From NCBI GenBank assembly GCA_025024175.1, contig QCXZ01000137.1, positions 27,829,327 through 27,893,326 on the forward strand: 64,000 nt of DNA, given 5' to 3'. Source of the DNA: Rhyzopertha dominica. Lineage: Eukaryota > Arthropoda > Insecta > Coleoptera > Bostrichidae. The notes below the pieces were generated by a model. The model was not told the origin of the DNA. It was given only the letters and a program-made list of their open reading frames with translations, and did no database searches. Positions 1-8,673 of the stretch are shown one piece after another (the first letter of the stretch is position 1; every line of letters starts with the position of its first letter). A program made the translations under genes and the position numbers.

Positions 1-3000
1 CCCGATATTTTATAATTTAAACTTTATTTCCAAATCACGTTAACTTATAGCAGACAGGGCAACACGCAATCGCTCAAATAGTGGATCAGTTAAAATTACA
101 GTTCATTAAGTTAAAAATCCTTAACAATTCAATAAAAATTAAAGATGTTGATATTCGCTAGAGGCGGAGTATACTGAGCTTGATACCGAAATGTGATAAC
201 ATAAACAATAAAATAATATTAGTTGATTTACAACTATGGCATATGAGATGAAAGCAATCACCCTCGTATATAACATATCTCGAACACATTCCATTGGTAA
301 AAACAAATATTTACAAAATGGCACATTCAGTGCTATCCGCAGCAGATTTCATTAAAAAAACAAAACAAAGGTAGTTATGTAACTGTATTTTAGCAATACG
401 TAATTTGGTTTGGCTACATTCAGTTATCAATCCATAAATGAGAGACCCGAATTGCAACTACCTAGCGAATGTTTCACAGCAGTTCTCAGTTTTAATTTTA
501 CGTGCATGTCTATTTTTAGCTTCATTTCTCCAATGCGCCGCTCAATGTTCGGCAACTGCAAAAGCTGTCCGTGTGCTATCCGTAGTCTAAATATTCATTC
601 AGTAAATACAGTACGAAATTACTAATGATATCGAATATCAAATTATCGATAACATCATAGATACTCTTAAAATGGATTATTAATTCGGAAGTACACAATC
701 CGTTATTCCGATACTTGCCAACTATAGAATGAATCGAATGTTCACTCAACAATACCTGCCACTCAATTCTAAATCCTTTCCGATATTCATATTCATTCAC
801 TATAGAATCATCGAAATACCTGCATCTATCGAATAAATTGATAGTTTTTATTCGATAGTAGTCGTGTCATTCACAACATTTCATTCATTTTCAGTCATTT
901 GAGTGATTTCTCAACTATCAAATAAATCAATAGTTTTCATTCGATAGTGCCCAACTCTACTTGAATCGTAAGGCAACTGCAATTAAAAATTGGAAAAGCA
1001 AATGCGTAAATCGTTAAATTTAGACACTTCACTTATGACATATTCAATCATAACAATCACAAGATAAATTATTTTATTCTAGAGTGATACAATTCTTTTT
1101 GCACTATTAAATACAAAATTTGACAACCAGCCACGTTATATTAGTAGTATAGAACCTAAGTCGTATCTCTCCTGCCTTCGCCCGTAATTCTTTTTTCAGG
1201 TAATTTCTAGCACCACGGCGCACAACCTAAGTCCGAAAAAAAAAACAAAAAAGTCACTCATTGTGAGATCTGGCGACCAAATAAAATTAGTGTCATATTA
1301 TACAGTATGATGTCATCAAGAAAATTATTAAAATATGGTTAAAATTTAGCGTTGACCACAAGTAAATCCCCATACGCCCAGGCCCAAAGTTGTCTATTGC
1401 AATAAATCACCTATTTAATTAGTTGTCTGCCTATAGAGCGCACTTAAAATAAAGAAGCGCCTGGCTTCTCCAGTGATAGGCTCACCTAGAAACTCATTCT
1501 GTACCTTACTATGTCACGTAATATAACAACTGCAGGACTATTTTAGCAGCCTAAAAGTAATCTCTTCTTAAATGGCAGGTTAATACAAAAAAAATGGCGC
1601 ATCCTAAATAAGCTTAGAATCTGCAAAGAATAGAATAAAGAGCGCTACAGTTAATAAGCCATGCAAGAAAATAAGAAAAGGTCCATCTGCAAAGTTCAAA
1701 GGGATAATAATCGAAAACCGGCCTGGTTCTAAAAACTTACTTTCAGAATAAAGGATTTCAGTGAGGAAAGCATTATGAAATCAAATTTAAAATTCTGTTT
1801 GTTACCGCGGATTACCATGCCGCAAACCAGCGCACGGTAATGTTCGGTATAAATTGACCATGTCAGAAAAAGTTCAAAGAAAGTGCAGTTTACCCCACCC
1901 GAACTGCATTTAGCTACGGTTTCAGGTTTTTCAGGCGTGACCCCATTTCCAACGTAAGATTTTTCCGCCGGTCGAGGAGAAAAATGTCATTCATCACTCC
2001 CACGAGAGAAGAACATTTCCTCCTTGATCCCTGCAAATATTATCAGTAAAACAAAAAACCCCGTGTAATGGATCAAGGTGTTCAAATTCAACGTCCACTC
2101 TGCAGATACCCGGTTACAAATTATGTGCTTTTTTAGAGAAGGGGTTCAAAACTGTGTAATTAAATGTTAGCACGGACGACGAGATTGTTTGCAAATCCGT
2201 ATAAGACGTATATGAATTTAAGGGGTATCCGTTTCTAACGCGCTTGTGCAGGGCATGAATCTAAGTGGTTTCCTTAGTCACACCCGCGCTCAAAATACCG
2301 CAGAAACAGGGCAAAATAGCAGATTCGGTTGACTAATATACGAATAACTGGGGGAAAGTGAAATTGACCATTGATCGGCGATAGGATTTCCGCGTTAAGT
2401 TGCAATGCGAGCTGTCGTAATCAAATTGCCTGCGTCTAACTGTAATTGTGTTGTAATAATTATTACTACACATATTACTGAACGATGAAAAATAACATTG
2501 GCTCTTACAGCAACGTTTAATACTATATGTGATATCATTCCTGCTGCCCTATATGCCCTTAAAAAATTGTGTATATCTAGTTACCACACATTTGTGTACC
2601 TATGCGTTTAGGAAGGATCTATTCTACAGGGTTTCTATAAACGATTTACGCAACGCGGACGGTTTTGATTTCTGAATTCTTTGTGCCACCTTTTTACAAC
2701 TGCTGCTAAGCTACAATATACGCGGCGATCACTGAACACCAATGAGCACTATAGTACTGAAAGTTGTAGACCAAATTAGTCACGAAATTGATGGCTTTAT
2801 TAAGATTTTCCAACAATTTACGGTTCTATGTTTCTTTCACAGATAAGAAATGACAATAATTATTGGTATGTGGTAACCTTTACAGTCTCCCTTGCACTGT
2901 GGAAGCTTTGTGTAGTGCAGCTAACGCTACTCCCAAATAGTTTGTGAATTTTACCATTGCGGCAGGCTAAAAACATCTTTCAGTCCATCATAATGCAATT

Positions 3001-3302
3001 ATTTAACAGGCTTACCGTAGCCACAACCTCACAAATACGATTCATAACCTAAATTGCCAATTTATTGCCCGTCGCAAAAATTTTGTCATGAGCAACAACT
3101 GTCCAAGTATATATTTTATTATAAGTCTGGCAACTACCTGTGAGTGCGTTACAGCTGTTATAAATGATCGAAACTTTTACGTCAGCGAGTGACCTAACGA
3201 GTGCTTATTTTTGAAATGACAGGTACGAAAAGAAATAGAAGTATTTTTAAAGCGATTGCATTTTGAACGCTTTTGGAAAATTGGATAACAGCCAATTTGC
3301 AG
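1..3302. other. AT-rich non-coding stretch, no supported gene
   Basis: Only short open frames of 61-74 codons occur here and none resembles a known protein or shows codon structure. The stretch ends where the 5' LTR of BEL element A begins. Apart from the ATCGATAG-rich segment listed separately at about 640-958, I see no repeat, RNA gene or clear regulatory site. Confidence 0.6.
640..958. repeat. Degenerate hAT-like MITE fragment rich in ATCGATAG/CTATCGAAT
   Basis: The segment repeats short inverted motifs such as ATCGATA, TATCGAATAAA and CATTCGATAG, and ends with GCCCAACTCTA near 947-957. Read on the other strand this is TAGAGTTGGGC, the usual start of many hAT terminal inverted repeats. 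No matching second terminus or TSD was found, so boundaries are approximate and the class is an inference from the terminal motif. Confidence 0.35.
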
Positions 3303-3678
3303 TGTTAAAGCAAAATATCTAATTTTTTGTTTGTTGTTAAATTTCGCGCGTAAGATGCTCGCTTACCAAATATCTAGTTGTTTTGACCATTAATAAAAAA
3401 ACATTAGAAATAACTAACAAAAAAGTGCATAGTAAATAAACAAACCGAGTGAATGCGTATCCGATTTCGCTGTGCTATATCCAATTGAACTACCGCTTCG
3501 TCACACCCGCTTTTGGTCCCGTTCCCGCTTTAGGTCCCGCTCCCGCTTTTGGTGGCTTACCCGCATCCCGTGTTCGCACCACCGTACCTAAGGTAAGCGA
3601 ACATACGTCTTTTTATTTTCCTTGACTCCGCAACCGAAACCAGCACCTTTAGATCATTTACTTTCTAAATTCATAACA
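3303..3678 (+). repeat. 5' LTR of BEL element A
   Basis: This matches 8316-8673 nearly base for base apart from scattered substitutions. It contains three imperfect 18-bp GC-rich tandem units around 3508-3556 (CCCGCTTTTGGTCCCGTT type), of which one is missing in the 3' LTR. It starts TGTTAAAGC and ends CATAACA. Confidence 0.9.
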
Positions 3679-3683
3679 TTTTT

Positions 3684-3693
3684 TGGTCCTTCG
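3684..3693 (+). promoter_or_regulatory. Primer-binding site of element A (tRNA-Tyr type)
   Basis: TGGTCCTTCG lies five bases after the LTR end. It is complementary to the 3' end of eukaryotic tRNA-Tyr (…CGAAGGA plus CCA), and the same ten bases occur at the PBS of elements B, C and D. The match stops after ten bases here. The tRNA assignment is from known tRNA-Tyr acceptor sequence. Confidence 0.7.
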
Positions 3694-3854
3694 GTCCTCT
3701 TTTGATATTTTGCTTTAATCAATACAAGCTCTTCTTTTTTCTGGAATGATATAATAACTTACTTGTTTGATATTTTTTTATTTCTTTATTGAATTGTTAT
3801 TTCTTTAATTTTTCAGTTCTCGCTACCAATTATTTCTAATAACTTCCAAGCATA

Positions 3855-5064
3855 ATGGCTAGTGCTAGCTCTGTTAAAGGCAAGCAGGCTAAATTTTCAA
3901 GAATTTCTGAGATAAACCGTATCAAAGAATTATTATTTGTTGCCGAGAAGGCTAAGGATAACGCTACATTTCATTCTGAATTTAGGCAGAGATATAAAAT
4001 GGTGGATGAAATTTATAAATCTTTCTTTAAGTTTCATAGTAGTGGATGCTCTTCATTAACAGGAGATTCATACGATGATTTTGAGCAGGAAGATACTATT
4101 CGATCAAATTTTGAANATGACTACTATTTCATTAAATCGATTTATTATGATTTATTCGAAAGAGATAATGATTTCACAAAAGATGTAACTAATACTCCTC
4201 GAGCTAAACTACCGGAATTGCGTTTATTGANATTTAATGNAGATGTAAGANCGTTCACTTTTTTCATTGAGGTATACGACGCGCTTGTGCATAACAGTTC
4301 TCAGTTGTCCAACATTGAAAAATTTTCTCATTTGCATGGAGTGCTTGAAGGGCCTCCAAAGAATTTATCACAATGTTATCATTTATCTTCCGCCAATTAT
4401 ATTGCTGCTTACAATGCTCTTAAAAACAGATACTCTAATAAACGTCTTTTGGCTACATTTCATTGGAATGAAATTGTAAATGCGTCTCGTCTTACGTCGG
4501 AAAATCCACCCGCTCTTAGAAAATTGATTGATTGTTTTACTGAAAATATCGCCGCTCTACAAAATTTGGGTTATCCTGTTGAACACTGGGATTTCATTTT
4601 AACGCATATGCTTTTGAAACGCTTAGATGCCACATTAGTGTCAAGATTTGAAATACAGTTTGCATCTACTGACATGCCTAGTTTTCAAATTTTGGCAGAT
4701 TTTGTGTCTCGCTTATGAAACTATATCGCTAAATTCAAATTCTGTCTCGCCGCAGATTAAATGTTATGCTAAACCCCCAGGTAGTCAACCTCTGAGTGCC
4801 TCAGTACATAATGTTCGATTTCAGGATTTCTCTCGCAAGACAAGTTCTTTTCTGACCGCAAATAAACAATATATCGTTAACAAGGTTCGTAACTGCTACT
4901 TGTGTAATACTTCTGATCATTTAATTTATGCTTGCCCTCTTTTTTCATCAAACAACATAAGCTTTGTATAAATTGTCTTGGTCACTCTCATACTATCCAA
5001 AATTGTAATTCAAAATCAACTTGTAAAGAATGCAACGCACGTCATCACTCTTTATTACACTTTA
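3855..5064 (+). pseudogene. gag: BEL element A gag, frameshifted
   Basis: Translation from ATG 3855 gives the BEL Gag region with a DUF1759-like core (the YLP..Y...L..RY.NKRLL region near residues 175-200), open to a stop at 4718. Coding continues in another frame (about 4710-4971) with a first zinc knuckle CYLCN…HLIYAC, then returns to the first frame from about 4932 with two more knuckles (CINCLGHSH…C and CKECNARHH…H). Thus at least two frameshifts break it. Gag would form the intracellular particle and bind element RNA through the knuckles. Three N bases fall in the first frame between 4231 and 4251, and one at 4116. Confidence 0.85.
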
Positions 5065-5600
5065 TTCGCAAAAATAATGTAATCGACACATCTCTTTCGC
5101 CTGCTGTTAATAATGTTGAAGACATCAACTCTAAAACGCCCACACTACATTCCTCTCATGACACAAATTGTGGACCTACCACTGGTACTGATTTAATTAC
5201 TACGTGCAATTTTGGTAAAATAAATAGTTCGAAATGTGTGCTATTATCGACAATTCAATTGCATATACGTGATAGTTTAGGAAATTACCAAACAGCTCGT
5301 GCTGTGTTAGATTCGGGAAGTGAGTCTTGTTATATAACTAACCACTGTGTAAAACGTTTAGGTTTACCTTCCAAACAACGTTGCATTAATATATTTGGTT
5401 TAGGCGGAATGAGTACTCGTGTCAGTAGTGGAGAAGTCCAATGCGTGATTAAACCAAAACATAGATCATCCCCTACCTTTAATATAAATTCTATAATTTT
5501 GGATACCATTTGTTCTGACATGCCCGTTTGTAATTTAGATACTCATCGATGGAAACCTTTTGTTGCAAATCGAATTACCTCTATTCAAGAAAAGGTTCCT
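5065..5600 (+). pseudogene. BEL element A protease joined to the end of RNase H region (RT lost)
   Basis: The frame continues from Gag into an aspartic protease (DUF1758 type) with the active-site triad in VLDSGSESCY near 5308-5337. About 70 residues later the sequence jumps directly to RWKPFVANRI, which in complete BEL elements lies after the RNase H catalytic residues. The junction is at about 5540. By comparison with element D roughly 600 codons covering reverse transcriptase, the A17 linker and RNase H are missing. A stop codon (TAG, 5601-5603) follows and the same frame then continues into the integrase linker. Confidence 0.85.
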
Positions 5601-5603
5601 TAG

Positions 5604-7245
5604 GCTAGATGGCATCACATTTCATCAGAAAATAATATCGCTGATTGTGCTTCTCGCGGTCTAATGCCTCCGGAATTTGTTAAATTATCCAATTGGTGGT
5701 CAGGTCCACCATTCCTTCAACAGTCTCCTTTTGATTGGCCTACCCAATATTTAAAAATAAATTCTGAAGATGATGAACTTAGATTAGAATCTCGAAAAGT
5801 AGCTTTATTAACTACCGCAATGAATCATCCTATCGGATTGTCTGATTGAGAAATCTTCATCTCTTGCAAAGTTGCAAAAAATCTGCGCATTTCTGCAACG
5901 ATTTATGCATAATTTAAAAAACCCTACGAATAAACAGACTTCACATTTCTCAGCTTATGATCTTCATAATGCTATGATAATGTTGATAANGCGAATTCNA
6001 CATTTATATTTTATCAATGAAATAGATAATTTGCAATCTGAAAAACCTCTTTCAAAAGCATTTCGAAAGTTAGGAGCGTTTATGGATANTTCTGGTATTT
6101 TACGTGTAGGTGGACGCCTCGCTAACTCAGTATTAAATTGCGAAAAGAAATATCCTATAATTCTACCCCGCAATTGTCGCTTGACTCATCTTATAATTGA
6201 ACACGTTCACAAAAAATATTTACACCCTGGTTTACAAACAACACAATATTTATTATCACAAAATTATTGGATTCTTTCATCTCGCCGAGCAATAAAAAAG
6301 GTTTTGGCTAAATGTATTAAATGTTTTCGTATAAATCCTTCTCCTGCACTACCTGTAATGGGAAATTTGCCCACAAATCGCGTTTCCCAGGTTAAACCTT
6401 TTGCAATTGTAGGCATTGATTTTGGCGGTCCGTTATTCGTCACTGCTAACAAACTAAGAAGTGCCAAAGTAACCAAAGCTTACATTTGTATTTTCGTATG
6501 CTTTGCGACCAAAGCTATACATATCGAGCTTGTTTCAGACTTATCTAGTGAAAATTTTTTATGTGCTTTACGTCGCTTCATCGCTCGTCGTGGACGTTGC
6601 ATAGAAATTGTATCNGATAATGGTACCAATNTCGTAGGCGCCAATAAATATCTTATGAAAATCATGCAGAAAACTACGGCTACAGAAAATATTAAATGGC
6701 GATTCCATCCACCACAAGCTTCACATTTTGGAGGTTTATATGAGGCCGGCATAAAATCTGTAAAATCACATTTACATCGAGTAATAGGAGCACAACGCAT
6801 GACGTATGAAGAACTAAACACTTTATTAGTACAAATTGAAGCATTACTAAATTCGCGTCCTTTATGTTCAGTAAGTTCTGACCCCAATGATTACTCTGTC
6901 TTGACTCCCGGACATTTTTTAACACTTGAACCCCTAACATGTTTACCAGATCTAAATTATGCCAATATTTCCCTAAATCGTCTTGATCGTTATCAACTTT
7001 TACTGCGAATGCACAAAGATTTTTGGAAGAGATGGCACTTAGAATATTTGCACACATTACAACAAAAAGCTAAATGGAATAAGACAGAAAATCTTCCCAA
7101 AGAAGGAAGTCTGGCTTGGAAGTTAGCTAGAATTGTTCGTTTATTTAAAGGTAGCGATGGCGTTTCCAGAGTGGCCGAAGTACGTACTCAACAAGGTACA
7201 TTTGTTCGGCCTATGGTAAAATTATGTCCCTTACCAGACGCTTAG
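5604..7245 (+). pseudogene. BEL element A integrase, one frameshift
   Basis: The segment begins with the post-RNase H linker (ADCASRG…WWSGPPFL), changes frame by one base near 5840-5850, and then stays open to a stop at 7245. It has the zinc-binding H/C region (HKKYLHPG … CIKCF), the catalytic core with D in GIDFGG, D in DNGTN and E in FGGLYEAGIKS, and the typical BEL C-terminal DUF5641 part ending CPLPDA. All three catalytic acidic residues are kept, but two codons next to the second D contain N bases. The intact long frame next to a broken gag suggests moderate age, consistent with about 95% LTR identity. Confidence 0.88.
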
Positions 7246-7496
7246 TTAGATTTTAATTCTTGTTAGAATTTAGGATGGCAATGCCATCTGTCAGCATTAC
7301 ACTGACATGATGACAAAGCCACCTAGCTGCCTTAACGGGTACTACTTCCTAAAGGAAGTGACCTGTAGCCTGACAAATTGGCATGCAACTGCATACTTCA
7401 ATTCGACAGCAGGCCCCCACGGCACATTTTGCTAACGAGCAAGAACCAACATACATTAAAATGCATGTCTATGCTGTGCTGTCTACACCTCAACCA

Positions 7497-7543
7497 ACTG
7501 CAGATAGTACTATTTCGCTGTCATTACAGCTCATCAGTGCATT
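7497..7543 (-). ncRNA. Hammerhead ribozyme, copy 1 (type I, short stem III)
   Basis: On the minus strand the order is stem I arm, core CTGATGA (7537-7531), stem II CTGT-AATG-ACAG closed by a G-C pair, GAAA (7516-7513), palindromic stem III TAGTACTA (7512-7505), T then C at the cleavage position (7504-7503), and the second stem I arm TGCAGT (7502-7497). All conserved core residues are present. Stem I has one mismatch, caused by AATGCA in place of ACTGCA. Confidence 0.85.
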
Positions 7544-7847
7544 TTAGGTCTAGTGTAGACAACACGGCATAGAACTGGATTTGCTTATATACCAAAGCAA
7601 TGGTATGATAAAAGTAAGAATTTAAGATGGCAATGCCATCTGTCAGCATTACACTGACATGATGACAAAGCCACCTAGCTGCCTTAACGGGTACTACTTC
7701 CTAAAGGAAGTGACCTGTAGCCTGACAAATTGGCATGCAACTGCATACTTCAATTTGACAGCAGGCCCCCACGGCAGTTTTTGCTAACGGCAAGAACCAA
7801 CATACATTAAAATGCATGTCTATGCTGTGCTGTCTACACCTCAACCA

Positions 7848-7894
7848 ACTGCAGATAGTACTATTTCGCTGTCATTACACCTCATCAGTGCAGT
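7848..7894 (-). ncRNA. Hammerhead ribozyme, copy 2
   Basis: The same layout lies 351 bp downstream of copy 1: TCATCAG at 7882-7888 is the complement of the CTGATGA core, and the stem I arms ACTGCA/TGCAGT pair perfectly. Stem II carries one substitution (CTGT to GTGT) that mispairs one base pair. Cleavage of a transcript at both copies would release a monomer of about 351 nt. Confidence 0.83.
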
Positions 7895-8158
7895 TTAGGT
7901 CTAGTGTAGACAACACTAAAAAAAGTGCCGTGGGGGCCTGCTGTCAAATTGAAGTATGCAGTTGCATGCCAATTTGTCAGGCTACAGGTCACTTCCTTTA
8001 GGAAGTAGTACCCGTTAAGGCAGCTAGGTGGCTTTCTCATCATGTCAGTGTAATGCTGACAGATGGCATTGCCATCCTAAATTCTTACTTTCATCATACC
8101 ATTGCTTTGGTATATAAGCAAAACCAGTTCTATGCCGTGTTGTCTACACTAGACCTAA

Positions 8159-8205
8159 ACTGCACTGATGAGCTGTAATGACAGCGAAATAGTACTATCT
8201 GCAGT
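8159..8205 (+). ncRNA. Hammerhead ribozyme, copy 3, in the inverted unit
   Basis: This is the cleanest copy: stem I ACTGCA (8159-8164), core CTGATGA (8165-8171), G, stem II CTGT/ACAG with AATG loop (8173-8184), CGAAA (8185-8189), TAGTACTA (8190-8197), T and C (8198-8199, cleavage after C), stem I TGCAGT (8200-8205). All Watson-Crick pairs are intact. It is in the same orientation as element A, so it could act on a read-through element transcript. Confidence 0.87.
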
Positions 8206-8315
8206 TGGTTGAGGTGTAGACAGCACAGCATAGACATGCATTTTAATTCTTGTTGCTTGTTTGTCTTTGTTTTTTATTTTGCTAAATTCATATTTAGCAA
8301 AAAAGCTTGGCAGTA

Positions 8316-8673
8316 TGGTAAAGCAAAATATCTAATTTTTTGTTTGTTGTTAAATTTCGCGCGTAAGATGTTCGCTTACCAAATGTTTAGTCGTTTTGAC
8401 CATTAATAAAAAAACATTAGAAATAACTAACAAAAAAGTTCATAATAAATAAACAAACCTAGTGAATGTGTATACGATTTCGCTGTGCTATATCCAATTG
8501 AACTACGGCTTCGTCACACCCGCTTTTGGTTCCGTTCCCGCTTTTGGTGGCTTACCCGCATCCCGTGTTCGCAGCACCGTACCTAAGGTAAGCGAACATA
8601 CGTCTTTTTATTTTCCTTGATTCCGCAAACGAAACCAGCACCTTTAGATCATTTACTTTCTAAATTCATAACA
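8316..8673 (+). repeat. 3' LTR of BEL element A
   Basis: This matches the 5' LTR, starting TGGTAAAGC and ending CATAACA, with one fewer 18-bp GC-rich unit. A purine-rich stretch (AGCAAAAAAGC, about 8296-8306) lies just upstream and may be the polypurine tract. Confidence 0.9.

Larger units (their letters stand above)
7251..8254. repeat. Hammerhead-ribozyme repeat array: retrozyme or Penelope-like pseudo-LTR block
   Basis: Two direct copies (from about 7265 and about 7617) of a unit with a 351-352 bp period are followed by an inverted copy (about 7918-8247) that mirrors 7455-7788 across the unit junction. Every copy has a hammerhead motif: on the minus strand in the two direct copies and on the plus strand in the inverted one. 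The whole block is flanked by the 14-bp direct repeats TTTTAATTCTTGTT at 7251-7264 and 8241-8254, and it lies between the integrase stop and the 3' LTR of element A. Tandem units carrying a type I hammerhead with a very short stem III are known from Penelope-like elements and retrozymes. No reverse transcriptase or GIY-YIG frame is present, so this copy is non-autonomous. Confidence 0.85.
3303..8673 (+). mobile_element. BEL/Pao LTR retrotransposon A, RT-deleted, with nested insertion
   Basis: The element is bounded by two LTRs of 376 and 358 bp that both start TG and end AACA and are about 95% identical outside an 18-bp indel. The flanks TGCAG (3298-3302) and CGCAG (8674-8678) look like a 5-bp TSD with one change. 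A PBS follows the 5' LTR. The internal region encodes Gag, an aspartic protease and an integrase, but nothing for reverse transcriptase or RNase H. Gag-protease to integrase is broken by several frameshifts and a stop codon, so the copy is not autonomous. A hammerhead-bearing block was inserted into its 3' non-coding part. Family: BEL/Pao, from protein order and motifs. Confidence 0.92.

Noticed and set aside
7261..7620. The 352-bp unit as the LTR of element A
   Set aside because: The true LTRs (3303-3678 and 8316-8673) are found elsewhere with a PBS and TSD; the unit has no copy near the 5' end of the element.
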